Source: Rhynchospora pubera (taxonomy: Eukaryota; Streptophyta; Magnoliopsida; Poales; Cyperaceae). From it: DNA of 64,000 nt. The stretch spans positions 121,634,752-121,698,751 of the forward strand of contig CM051462.1 in the NCBI GenBank assembly GCA_028095005.1. Reading direction: 5' to 3'. The notes under the pieces are model-generated. The model worked only from the letters and a program-made list of their open reading frames with translations. It was not told the origin of the DNA and searched no databases. Positions 12,452 to 24,700 of this stretch are shown here, piece by piece; position 1 is the first letter of the stretch, and every line of letters begins with the position of its first letter. The position numbers were made by a program, and so were the translations under genes.

Positions 12452-15400
12452 ATGGGCAATAGCACCTCTCGTGTTGTTGGCTGTTTCGTCCCTTCGGGGG
12501 AAAATAAAGAAAAAACTGGGGTCAATTTGGATTTTCTGGAGCCCTTGGATGAAGGATTGGGCCATTCTTTCTGTTATGTCCGACCTGAATTACCCGATTC
12601 TCCGGTGATTACACCTTCTAACTCTGAACGGTACACCATAGATTCAAGTGTACTCGATTCGGAAACTCGTAGTGGCTCCTTTAGACAAGACATCCCCGAG
12701 CCAGTGGTCCTACCTGGTAAGGGTTTTAAGACCATTTCAGGTGCCTCAGTGAGTGCAAATGCTACCACTGCTCGTACTGGAGTAAACCCTAATTTCTCCT
12801 TTGAGCCCCTGGTGGAGCCGGCAGCCTCATTCGAGAGCACGGCTTCCTTTGCAGCTGTACCGCTGCAGCCTATACCGCGTGGGTCGGGTCCCTTAAACAA
12901 TGGGTTCATGTCGGGCCCATTGGAGCGTGGATTTGCCTCAGGACCATTGGATAAGGGCATGTTCATGTCGGGCCCACTGGACAACACTTGTACCACTGAC
13001 CCTTCCAACTTCTCAGCACCGCTCTCTTACTATGGCCGTAGGAAGCCAGGGCTGGAGAGGCTGGTTCGGAGCATGAGTAAGCCTGTGAAACGGGTTGGAA
13101 GAATGTTGTTGGACCCAGTAACACGGTTGGGATGGAATGCTTCTAAAGAGTTACGATGCCGGTCTGAGTTAGGTGTAGGGTTTCCAGGTGGCTCATCAGA
13201 GCCAGAGTACAGTGAGACTCGAAATTTGCAATGGGCTCATGGCAAAGCCGGCGAAGACCGCGTCCATGTGGTTTTGTCAGAAGAGCAGGGTTGGTTGTTT
13301 GTTGGTATCTATGATGGGTTTAGTGGACCTGATGCACCAGATTTCTTAATGGGCAATTTGTACAAAGCCATTGATAGAGAGCTTGAGGGGCTATTATGGG
13401 ATTATGAGGAGAAAGCTGGAGAAAGTGAGGCCAGTGTGCCTCAGCCTACCATCACAATAGTTGACCAAAATTATGTGTGCACCAGTGATCGGTGCATGAG
13501 AGATGGCACTGATGAAGTTGGTGGAACAGGTCAAACTGAATCCAGGTCAAATACAGGTCAATGTGGGATAGATCTTTCAGATTATAAACGTGAGATTTTA
13601 GAGGAGAAAGACACACCTGTGGTTGCTGGGACTGGTGATACATTAGGCCAATCAAGGAAAAGCAAGAGGCTTTATGAGCTACTCAGAATGGAGCTTCTAG
13701 AAGAGTGGAATGAAGTTGGTCAAAAATGGTCATCTGATCAACCAGTCATGGATGAAATCAACGATACTACTGGTACCCTGACAGGTACTGATAAGGAATG
13801 TAGACAGAGTGAGGGGGCATCTTCATCTGATATGGGTCACCTCCAAATAAGGAAAAGGAAGTACCTTTTTGGAGCACAATTGAGAAAAATGTATCAAAAG
13901 CAAAAATCAGTACGCAAGAAATTATTCCCCTGGAATTTCGACTGGCACAGAGACTACAGAGACCAACAATCACACACTGATGAAAAATCTCAGAATCCTG
14001 AGATGCATCCTGGTACAGTCCGAAGATGCAAATCAGGCCCAGTTGACCATGATGCGGTCTTAAAAGCAATGTCAAATGCTCTCGAGTCGACCGAAGAGGC
14101 ATACATGGAGATGGTTGAGTCCGTACTGGATAAGAATCCTGAGTTAGCTTTGATGGGATCATGTGTATTGGTCATGCTGATGAAGGATCAAGATGTCTAT
14201 GTTATGAATTTGGGAGACAGCCGAGTAATATTGGCGCAAGACAGGGCAATGTGTGAAAATGAGGTAGGAAAGCACAGGAAGAACCGGTCCAGAGAATCAA
14301 TGGTTCGTGTGGAGCTTGATAGGATAAACGAGGAGTCACCTATTCATGCTGGAGGGGTAAATTGTGTAAATAATATTAGTTTGAGGGGGTGCAGTGCAAA
14401 TAAGAGCAAGGAGTTGACAATTTGCAAGTTGAAAATGCAGGCTGTGCAGCTGTCTACTGATCATAGCACTAATGTTGAGGAGGTATTTTATCATTTTGAT
14501 ACTGTTTGTGGTATTTAAGTTGAATGCTTGTAGGATCCTGAATCCCTGGTGATCTCTCCACTGCTCTTTTTGTTTCTTCTTTTATTGAGGCATCTGAAGG
14601 GTAATACAACATTGGTTACATGTCTAAAACCAACTATATAACAGATCCAAGTAGAGCCAAAAGAACTGTACAGCCAAGTACGGTGCCAGGTTAAGGTAAT
14701 GGTACATAATTTTGATCCGAGATGTGTTTGTTTTGATGATGGTTTTAACTAGTATGTTATTTATTTAGTCTTCTAATGGGCATTGCTTGAGCTGCTAGGG
14801 ATCAGTCTGAGTTCACTCAAATTCATGCATGTAAATTTACTCTTATAAAGGATCTTTGACTTTAAGAACCCTACATACTCATTTCATGTGTACACCTCGA
14901 GAGTGCAAAAATGTCGACACTCCACTTACATAGATGACAATGCGCGTAAGGCTTTTATTGATTCGTGTGCTTATGATGATTTTCATTTTTATCTTATTTT
15001 CCCCTTAATAAAGGAGGTACTGAGGATAAAGAGGGAACATCCAGACGACCCTCAGGCAGTATTTAATGAGCGAGTAAAGGGGCAGTTGAAGGTCACTCGT
15101 GCATTTGGTGCTGCTTTTCTCAAAAAGGTTTGATGTTTTATTCACAAATACCCTATATCTTTTTTTTCCCTCTTGTATGCTTTTCTTGTTTTGCCCCCAT
15201 TAAAAATGCGGGAAAAATGACCCATATGTTCTGTCCAAATTTCATAGTAGAAAGCGGAATATCTGTTCCTTGCTTGTATTGACAGCTGAGATCACAAATA
15301 GGTCGAGCTAGGTGTTTCCAACAATCCAGGATAGGGAGATGTTCTTTTATGAAAAAGTACATATTTTATATTGGATTGGAGTTGTACTGCATAGAACAAC

Positions 15401-17287
15401 GTTTAAATATGCAAAATGGTGTAGTTCACCGTAAAATATGCCTGCTAGAGGAAGAAAAAATCTGAAAATACTTTTTATATATTCAAATTATTATGAATGG
15501 CCTTTCTTGGTTGACACTACACACCTGGTACAGTTGGTGCATGCATAATTGACTTCAGCTGATGCTCATAGGAGTTCAGCTGGACATTTGTACTATTTTT
15601 CGCTTAATTATTCTAATTTTGGTGTAGTACTGACATGAGTTTTAGAGGAGAAAGATGTACTGACTTGAGTCTTGAGGCTAAATTGAGGCTTGTTAAAACT
15701 GTGAAAGAAATTAGTTCAACTGACCTGATATAAATAACCTTCTGATGTTCTTACAACTTGCAATCATCACCATCATGGGCTTCCTTAGATTTTTTGGATG
15801 TTGTTTTCTTACAATCATTACAATCATTACCATCTGGTATTTCTAAATAGTATGGTTGAATTTACATAAAAATGCAAAGAAAAGGCGCTTTTACTCAAAA
15901 TAAGAATTTCACTTTTCACTGGTGTGCTACCACTGATCTGGCCTCAAGAAAATATGTTTACATTACAGCAATTCTCTGAATGGGCAACCAAGACCCAAAA
16001 ATTTAACCCAAGCCTCGATTATTCTCAATTGTACAACAATAAATAGTTCGATCTTGCCTCTATTATCCTCAGCTAGGCCCCATGGCTTATTTTCCCAAGT
16101 TCTGCAATTTTACCAAAAAGCCAAATCAAAGAAATGTGAAGAATAATAGAAGGGTTGTGCTGTAGAACTGCTTTGCATGTCTTTTATGTCTGGATTAGAG
16201 AACATATGGAATTTGCATGTTAATAATATTCTTTTTCCTTTTTAATTTTCTCTGGGCACAGCCAAAGTTCAATGAGGCCTTGCTGGAGATGTTCCGCATA
16301 GACTATATTGGTGCAGTACCATACTTGAGCTGCACACCATCTGTGCTGCACCGTCGTCTGACTTCTGGTGATCGCTTCCTGGTACTTTCCTCTGATGGGC
16401 TTTACCAATATTTTACCAATGATGAGGTTGTATCACACGTAGCTTGGTTTATGGATAATGTACCAGAAGGGGACCCTGCACAATACCTCATTGCTGAGCT
16501 TCTCTGCCGGGCTGCAAAAAAGAATGGTAACCTCCTTTCTCTGCAAACATGTTTGTGTATGGTGCTAAGATTTGATGATTTTCTTGGACGTTTCCTACAA
16601 AACTTGTTGAATGTGTTGCATGTGCTAAACCCTCCAATGATTAAAATGCTCAAATTGAGCCTCTCTTCTTGTTGATTGTAGAGATATACACTGAAAGGCT
16701 ACTTTGGCAGTTTTCTAAATTAGATTGGGAACAGAGTGGTTCCTCGTTATTTCTTATATAAAAAAGCAATAGGATGGGCATAACATTTCTTGTTATATTT
16801 GAGTATACATGAGATCTTTTTCTTTGCAGGAGGGGATTAAAATGTTACAGGAGTTGTACCTCTTGGTTCATTTAACCACTGCTTTGTGTACCTCAACAGT
16901 GGTTTGGCAGTGTGCATCTGCAGGCTGTTTTTTATTGTTCTGTTACCCAAATAAATAGTTATGATGCATCAGCTTGACCAGATGCACCACCTTTTTTTTT
17001 CCCTTCTTTTTCCAATTTAATAACTGCACAACTGCTGGGGTTGACTGGCAGCTAATCAGGAGAACCAGACCATTTATATTATTTAAAGCATTTAAATGTT
17101 TGATCATTTATATTATTTATTATTGATTCTGTTGATTTACTTTAGTAAATTCTTGTTTCTGATGGGAATAGGGATGGACTTCCATGAATTGCTTGACATC
17201 CCCCAGGGTGACCGACGGAAGTATCATGATGATGTGTCAGTGATGATTATCTCGCTTGAGGGAAGGATTTGGCGGTCATCTGGTTAA
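12452..17287 (+). CDS. POL: POLTERGEIST-type protein phosphatase 2C (POL/PLL1 family), 4 exons
   Basis: Exons 12452-14482, 15014-15127, 16262-16526 and 17172-17287 join in frame to about 841 residues, close to Arabidopsis POL/PLL1. All three introns are GT...AG. The N-terminus MGNSTSRVVGC fits N-myristoylation at Gly2 with a nearby palmitoylatable Cys, and the family acts at the plasma membrane in CLAVATA-type stem-cell signalling. The conserved leader domain (FLEPLDEGLGHSFCYVRP, then SGPLERGFASGPL repeats) is followed by a split PP2C domain: IYDGFSG near residue 285, a long acidic/basic insert, GSCVLVMLMKDQDVYVMNLG near 568, LSTDHST near 671, GQLKVTRAFG near 705, LSSDGLYQYF near 759 and a C-terminal DDVSVM. 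Metal-binding aspartates are in place. Expected to be active as a Mg/Mn-dependent Ser/Thr phosphatase. POL versus PLL1 paralogy is not resolved. Confidence 0.93.
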
Positions 17288-17289
17288 GG

Positions 17290-18340
17290 AAACATAGCAA
17301 ACTACTACCCCATATCCCCAAACGCAAACCCCTACAATTGAACCTTGTTCAAATCAAGGAAGGCAGACCCTGTTCCTTTTTGTTTCCAACACTTCAATAT
17401 TTTCTCCGCACCTCCCCTGATTTTTATAGGATTTGTCTTCCTTGATAACCAGTGCGGATGGCATGGCTGATCAAATTGAGGGGCCGCTTCGAGAATCCAC
17501 AAAGTGAACGAGAGTCTCAAATTAGTCTCTTTCTTGTATTTTGCTTCTTTTTTATTCCCTCAATTTTCCTTTTTTTTTTTTTCTTTTCTTTTTCCTTTGG
17601 TTAGGTGGTTGTTGGATGATTTTATCTTTTACTGTTTCGTAAATATCATGGTCATAGATGAATTGGTGGGTGGTCAGATGATATATGTATCTTAATTGCC
17701 TAGTAATGTAGCTCGTATTTAGTCTGTAGGAAGAAAGTTCAGATTTGTTTGCTATGCTGGCAAACTCTGAAGATGGTCCCCAAAGGTTCTTTGTTTTGAG
17801 AGTTCTCTCCCTTTATGATGAAACTTAAAAGCAGCATTCAATACGGTGCAAGTCTAACAGTTGGCTAATTCCATAATTGAACCGGGGTTACCCTACGGGG
17901 TGTTATTGCAGAATATTGCATCTTTATATGATATAAATAATCTCTACTACTTAACATGCTAAATTGAGCATGTAAACATGTGTTTTTGTCGTTCGATCGA
18001 GTTGATATGTGGTTGGATATCAATCGCTGAAGTAACGATATATTTTAGTTTTTTGTCTAATAAAAAAACAAATTGAATAAGATATTTATTTGTATTGTTG
18101 GTATATTGAGCAATATATTTTTATTATCTAATGCTATTTTATTTCATTATTTCCCAGGCATCTTATGGCTTATGCTAGTAAATAATAACGCATATATGGT
18201 AGTTTGAGATCAGTTTCACGCAACATATTCAACATAAAAAGTTAACAGGAAACAAACAAGTCACATATTACAAGCAAGATAAAAGTCAAGGGGACAATGG
18301 ACCAAAAAGTCATGGATTTAATGGAACTAGGTGCTCAGCA
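17290..18340. other. PP2C 3' UTR and spacer
   Basis: Sequence just after the stop codon is T-rich and probably 3' UTR to around 17700-17800. Beyond this lies copy 1 of a dispersed repeat (17905-18210). No further gene seen. Confidence 0.5.
17905..18210. repeat. Dispersed repeat, intact copy (empty site for MITE)
   Basis: Shares phrases with 20045-20850, e.g. AGCATGTAAACA, GTCGTTCRATCGA, GCAATATATTTTTATTATCT and CATCTTA. At 18090 it carries a single ATTTGTAT where the second copy carries a 456-bp MITE flanked by two. Repeat class unknown. Confidence 0.65.
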
Positions 18341-18344
18341 GAAA

Positions 18345-18644
18345 TTAGTTGAGGCATACATCGTTCAACTCATCCATGGCCTTAAATTTACTTCTCCCCT
18401 TTGATTTCTTCTTCGACTTGGAAACAGGCGCATCGTGGCAGGTTATGCACATTGGCTTAGTGCACCGTCCAGTGAATTTTGAGTGATTTGTAGGCTTAGA
18501 TGGTACTCTTGCAAAGATTCCGGCAGTCGGTACATTAACTTGATTGCCCCTGATTCTAGGCTTGACTGGTGCGTCGGCAGTTGTTGGATCAGATGATATG
18601 ATGTGTGTCCTGACGAACCCGTGTTGTCGTCCCTCGCGCCGCAT
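18345..18644 (-). CDS. Small basic Cys/His-motif plant protein (uncharacterised, 99 aa)
   Basis: Starting at the ATG at 18644 the product begins MRREGRQHGFVRTHIISS. It contains PTAGIFARVP and SKPTNHSKFTGRC, then a CTKPMCITCH Cys/His cluster and a lysine-rich SKSKKKSKG tail. From memory this arrangement (GFVRTH, PTAG, KFTG-C-x-C-CH, basic tail) resembles a small uncharacterised land-plant protein group; I know no function for it. The frame continues 37 residues upstream to an ATG at 18755, but that extension looks like leader. The Cys/His cluster could bind zinc. It is convergent with the PP2C gene. No intron is needed, though one in the leader cannot be excluded. Confidence 0.55.
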   Translation of the reverse strand: MRREGRQHGFVRTHIISSDPTTADAPVKPRIRGNQVNVPTAGIFARVPSKPTNHSKFTGRCTKPMCITCHDAPVSKSKKKSKGRSKFKAMDELNDVCLN

Positions 18645-19049
18645 TGCTGAAGATTGCTTTAGAGGACTTGACAGTTGGATGGATGGTTTATTTCGGCTGA
18701 AAGTGGGACAATATATAGGTACTTGCTGGATTAAGTCCCTTGGAAAGCAAGGCAACTAGAACTAGGATTCTTGCTGACCAAGCTCTTGAATAATTCCTTT
18801 ATTTTTTAAATCTCCCTTAAATTGTTAAATATCCTTAAATGCGGCGTTTGTTGCCGCCATGACTTCAACTGACTTTGGATTGACACTTAAAAAAGTTGTA
18901 CGCGTTTTGCGAAAACTTCCCAAAATGGTTTATATATAAAATTAAGAGGTAGAATGAGGAAATTAGTGGGAAGGGCCGAAGGGGTTCCTAATGAGCGGGC
19001 CTCAGTACACTATGGACTTGAAACGAATATCTATGTCATTGGTAGAGAA

Positions 19050-19719
19050 GTAGAGAATAGGGGTGCATAACGTGGAAAACAAAGTGGTTATTTTCGTTAA
19101 CCGTTGCATTGATGTATGAAATTTTTGTACTTATTGCGTTGATTGTTGCATCCGTTTAACACATGTTGCGTTGATCGTTTCGTTGATAGGAACGATCAAA
19201 ACGGTTATAACCGTCTTTGACTACCTAACTGTTTTGCATTTTTATTAAGATGCAAGAAAATAAACTATTCTGCATTTTGTATGAAACATAGATAGAGAAA
19301 TGACAGGTTAGGTCATGCGGGAAAGGAGGAGGAGACACCATCATCACCTCTCGCTCTCGACGGCAATTGTACTGGGTGGTGCAGAGGCGAGTGAGATAGA
19401 TGTGACTGTGTTCGGCGGAGAAATGACGGAGCGACGCTGTAGAAATCTAATTTTACTCGTTTCTCCCTCGATCTCTCCGCTGAGGTCCTCTGCAATCTAA
19501 TAATAAAACCATGAAAAAATTTTTAGATGAAATGCGCGAAATAAACGACCACGAAACGTACCAGTTTCACTAATCGCTCCGTTCTGAGACGAAACAATAT
19601 TTCTATTTGCGTTAGTTGTTCCGTTCCTTAAACAAAACTGAAATCCTTATCCGTTACCGTTGACGAAACGAAACGAAAGAACGGTTGAAACGGCTACCGT
19701 TTTCAGCCCTAGTAGAGAA
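19050..19719. mobile_element. hAT-type non-autonomous element, 654 bp with 8-bp TSD
   Basis: Element 19058-19711 begins TAGGGGTGCATAACG and ends CGTTTTCAGCCCTA (imperfect inverted repeats). It is flanked by identical 8-bp duplications GTAGAGAA (19050-19057 and 19712-19719). An 8-bp TSD and TAGGGSTG termini are typical of hAT transposons. The interior contains many CGTT/AACG inverted blocks and no transposase. Confidence 0.85.
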
Positions 19720-20044
19720 CATAGGCTGCTGCGACAGTGCGACTGCATTTTTTTAATCATTATTTAGGAGACATTAGGATTCTTTATTAGATCTGATGGG
19801 TATCCTTTGGGATTATGCACGTATCTGTATTAGTTAATGGATGCTGTGTGGTACTGTATTATTTGGTGGTTGAGAGTGCGGGTAATTTTTGTATTTAATG
19901 AACATGAAGTATGAATTAAATTTTTAGACAAAATAATTAATAGGTTATGTAAACAAAATGATGGAATCTTTTATTCATTGTCATAATATATCTTTTCTAA
20001 CACAACAAAGTATGCTATTATCTATTGTTCGACAAATAGAGTGA

Positions 20045-20850
20045 GGGTGGAATAACTCTTAATTATCTCTACTACTTATAAACGCACGGATTGTAGAGGT
20101 ATTACACACTAAGTCTAGCATGTAAACAGGCGTTTATGTCGTTCAATCGATTTGATCGACGGTCGAATATTAATCGCCATACGAAATAACAATATATTTT
20201 GATTTTCTATCTAATAAAGAAATAAATTAAATAACATACCTATTTGTATCAAGCATTTAAAATGCATTTTTTTCAGTATGACGGTCCGGAGTTGATTTAA
20301 CGGTGCGGAGTTTTTCCGGTGAAAAAACGGAATATATATGCGAACATCTGTATCAAACTCATATGTATTCTTGTGTACACTACTGCATTTGTATGGACGA
20401 TTGGTACACGATATTGTACTTAGAGAGGTAGTGGTACACGATATTGTACATTTGTACATGATATTGAACATCTCTAAGCATTTTATTCACGATATGTACC
20501 AAATATACTATATTCTCAATACACAATATGTCTTTTAATATTGTACACGTTTAATCGGCGAAAATACGTAATTTTTTTTTATGTTTTTTTTCAGCGAAAA
20601 ACATAAATAATGCGTTACGTTATTTTATCATTTTTTCTATGATGTTCGTGCAGTTGGCTACAAAATATCGTTATTTCGAAAAAAACGGCGTCTTTTAAAA
20701 ACTTGATTTGTATTGATGCTAGATTAAGCAATATATTTTTATTATCTAATATTATTTTATTTTTTTATTTGCCACACATGAGAGCATCTTAAGCTAGTAT
20801 TTTGAACGTACTCAACGGGAGTGAGTTAAAATGGAGTGAAAAAAGTAAAC
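20045..20850. repeat. Dispersed repeat, copy interrupted by a MITE
   Basis: Second copy of the 17905-18210 repeat. Sequence up to 20249 and from 20706 onward aligns to that copy around a single ATTTGTAT, so the intervening 456 bp is an insertion. Confidence 0.65.
20242..20713. mobile_element. hAT-like MITE, 456 bp with ATTTGTAT target duplication
   Basis: Element 20250-20705 starts CAAGCATTTAAAATG and ends TTTTAAAAACTTG. It is flanked by perfect 8-bp ATTTGTAT (20242-20249, 20706-20713). A paralogous empty site with one ATTTGTAT is present at 18090. Related to the element at 28355. Non-coding, so mobilised in trans if at all. Confidence 0.88.
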
Positions 20851-21260
20851 TTCCACAGATGGAGGAAACTAATGCATCAAATTCTTTAGTTTTTTTTTTC
20901 TTTTCCCTTTTTATTTTTAGTACTTCACTTCCTAATATAGCACACATTGATAATTTGTTTTATCAATTCAATCTAATTATTTTTTATTATCAAACAGTAA
21001 TGATTTACACATAATAGTATATTTTGATTTAATTAGCTAGTCAAACGCCATTATGTTCTCTATGCCCCGTTCGGATCGAATGGTCATTGTTTGCCTTTTT
21101 ACAAATTACAACCGTCTTGGTGAGAATTTGTGAAAAGATTATATGAAGATCATGCTTGCGGAACTTACGAGGAGCTGACGTGGCTAGTTGATGTTCTTTT
21201 TCAAAAAAATTATATAATTAAGTGGTTTGACCTGGAAAAAAAAAAGCAATTTCTAACAAG

Positions 21261-21489
21261 TAAGGGGCTATTTGGCAACAACAAAGATTAGTGAGGTTAG
21301 GGGTTAAAGTTGACATTTTTCGGTTAGTGTTTGAGATTAAAGTTAGTAGAAGCTAATTGATTGATTAATTAATTTCTTTTGGTTTGGCTCTTTGAGGTTG
21401 TGCTGATCTCATTGACTCCAAAGCTTTTTGGTGATTTGAGGTCTGCAAATTAGCTCGTTGATCTGGGAGTTAGACTGAACAGCCCCTAA
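21261..21489. mobile_element. Tourist-like (PIF/Harbinger) MITE, 223 bp, TAA duplication
   Basis: Element 21264-21486 begins GGGGCTATTTGGC and ends GACTGAACAGCCCC, an imperfect inverted repeat. It is flanked by TAA on both sides (21261-21263, 21487-21489). A 3-bp TAA target duplication and GGGGCTRTTYRG termini fit PIF/Harbinger-derived MITEs. No coding capacity. Confidence 0.7.
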
Positions 21490-21787
21490 AATCACTACAG
21501 CTGAAGCGAGTATTCAGAGTCGCTTATAATCATCTTTCTGTACGAACAATGAAAAACAGTCATGGTAACAGAGACGCCACAATTTGAGAGTTTAAGCCGC
21601 AGATGGACAACTTTTACAAACGCACAACTAGATCACGTCTCTAACACAATATTTATTGATAAATACTATATAGTTCTCCTTCATAAAGCCATAAACTTAC
21701 AATTAGAATATACAACAAAATGCAATTTTGACTAGAATATTCCCTGTTAGAAAAAAAGGTGTCAATGGGGAAAGGACTCCAGACCTA

Positions 21788-24700
21788 TTATTTATCGAGT
21801 CTCAGGTTGTCACAGAGGTGGCGAAGCTCAGGTCGTGCCTCCATCCATGCTGTGAATTTGATTTCCCTAGGAGTTGTGCTGTAGAGGTACGACCGATATG
21901 TTATCAGGTAGAAGTACCTCCTGCAGAATGTTAAAAAAAAATATAGCTCGTGATAAATTATCAGTTCCCATGGAATCAAAATTTAGTCACTAGGTATACT
22001 AGTATTATTTTTAACACAAACTCTGATAAATCCAATACAGATTGATAATATTTTTTTGCCTCAAAGTGACAAAATAAGACAGGTTTTCCTCAATTATGAT
22101 CAAGCCGAGATATGACTAACAGAAAATGCTTTAAAAAGTTGATCAAAGTTGATCTAACAGGTAGTCCCTATGGACCAGTAGTAAATCTAGCCAGTACATT
22201 CTGGTTTTAGACCACACATTCTTCACCAAAAAGAACGATGTTGACTAACCTCATAGCCTTGATGCCCATGTCCATTAGATGTGACCTTGTCTCATCATCA
22301 TGGCCATTGCACCTTTCTAGTGCCTTCTTATACTTGAGAATGTCATTCCTCAAGTGTCCAGCACCCCCACACCTGTTAAGTAAATAATTAAAAAAGGAAA
22401 AAAAAAATACTATGAGAGATGAAGAGTTAGCAACAGCATGATGATAACAAGAATCATCACAAAGTTATTTGTCTATTTCATTCGAAAATAAGGACATCAA
22501 AACTATGATGTGATTTTCATATCTGACTGGGTATGGTATGAGTTCGTTAAACCTTGGACTACAGCTTTTAAAAAGAAGTCCTCACTTAAACTTTGTGATT
22601 ATACAATTCAGACCCAATAAACCCACATTCCCAAGCATTAGCTTAACATAATCATCTTCAAATCGTACTGAGGATATTCTAATAATCTGAAAGCAAAGCT
22701 AATTCCATTGCTCAGCGAAAAAAAACAAATGGTACCTGTCGATTATGAAGTCAACCTCTTCTTTGCTCTTGGGGCCGTGGACCAACACTCTGGTGAGGCT
22801 CAGGATGTCTCTGTAGTCACCTTGTTTGAAACCAGTAGCGTCCTTATCATCATCAGATTGATCCTCGCAGGCTGAGCTGGCTTCTGCAGCTTGTGATGTT
22901 GACACAAAATGTGTTTCTGCTGTGAGCTCAGTCTCAAACTTCGCATCAGCACCGAGGCCGAGACAACTGATAGCCATTGCATAGGCCACCCCGCCATATC
23001 CTGTGTGCGAGATAAACAGATAGTATCTTGCATCCCTACAATGCATGTAATTAGTACAATCAGTATAGCACAACATTAGAAAATTATTCAAGTGTGGCAA
23101 TGCATTTAGGATTTCTTATTAATTTTCTTTAATTTCAATAATCTTATGACAGGCTATGACATCCTAAAAAAATTGCATTGAATTGAATGAGTACAAGGAA
23201 AGGAATCTAATTTCTGTGTACATGCAGAAACTTCCAAGATTTGCATTTAGGATTTTCTGACTAATTAGGTATTCAAGTAGGCTTAAGAAGGATTATTTGG
23301 TCAAATTTATTAAAATTTCCTAAAATGGATTTGTAATCTTCTGTACAACCATGGAAAGGGTAGTCAATCATGACATGCACATACAGACAAAGATACGATT
23401 GATAAGATTAGCAAGGTCTTACTCTAGCAAGCAAGAATGGATGGCATCTACATCAGAAGCCACTGCCTCCCTTTCTCTGGTCACAGGAATTCTCTTGTAC
23501 TCAATGTTGAAGCCTTCCTCTTTTAGATCGGCAAATACTTCAGAAGGCGTCTTGACATTGTCCAGAGAAATGTCCTCCCAATAACCAATCACATTTGATT
23601 GGTTCGAGGCTGTGTTGATCACCTCCCGATGCAAGAGCATCTCGCCTCCTGACTGGGAAACTTCTGAGATGATGTCTTCTTTCATCCTGGCCTCCATGTG
23701 CTCAACCTAAAAAATTATTAAAAAAAATTAGTTACTAAACTTTTTTCTTCATAAGACTGCTGTAATGAGCAAATAGAGACAAGAAATACAAACTAAGTAA
23801 ATATGCATCCCTGAGACTTATGTCAGATAAATTGTCAGTACCCATGGCCTGAAAAAAAAAATACTAACCCAACACACCAAAAGCCTTTGAAAAATTAATG
23901 AATGAAGCAACCACTGAGTATAAATCAGATTTTATCAAAGCAGAAACCAGATCTAAATTTGAGGCAACTATTAAACCCTAAATCAGGGGTGACTCAAACC
24001 CAAACCAGATCTAAAACCCATCTTGGTCCAATACAACTCAACAACAAAACCAAAGAACATGTGATAGCAAGGATGCCCTTCCAAAAGAAGTGGTCCACTG
24101 AGATCTGAGACCTAAGTTTTAATCTGAAGTACAAATGTCATACCTAATACCACGTACTTTATTTTGGGATATGATATACACGATTACTATTTTTATAGGA
24201 GGAACCTTAATAGGTTGAGGTTTTGGAAAGGTAATTAGGAATTCCATCTATGTCCTGTACAAGGTAACACAGAAACTTACCAGCTGATGCAAAATGAGTC
24301 TCAGATTTTGATACCATACCGGTAAGAGTCAGTACCAACATGGTGCTTATTTGCACCAGCCCATACCATATCTGAACAGAAATGGCAGCAGTCAGCCCTT
24401 AATTCCCTTTGAACGATCACACAGATCTAATCTAAATAATAGCAAAAACAGATGCGGCTAGGGTTGTGAGGTGGAGATTCCTCTTCTCTCTACTTTCTCT
24501 CTCTTCTTACACCCTTTTCGCTTTGCTGCTTAAAGGGCTTGTTTTGGAATTAATCCCTCTTTATATTCCCTTTAGAGGTTGATATAATAGCCCAATGTTG
24601 CCAACTGTGCCTCCTACACTGTCAAAGATAGGGTTTCCTATATTTTTTAAATGCACCACTGGCAGCCTTATATTTGAAACCAGAATTAATTTTGGTGCAA

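Noticed and set aside
12574..14175. Antisense open frames opposite PP2C exon 1
   Set aside because: The plus strand encodes a clear PP2C with family motifs; the antisense frames have no domains and follow from codon composition.
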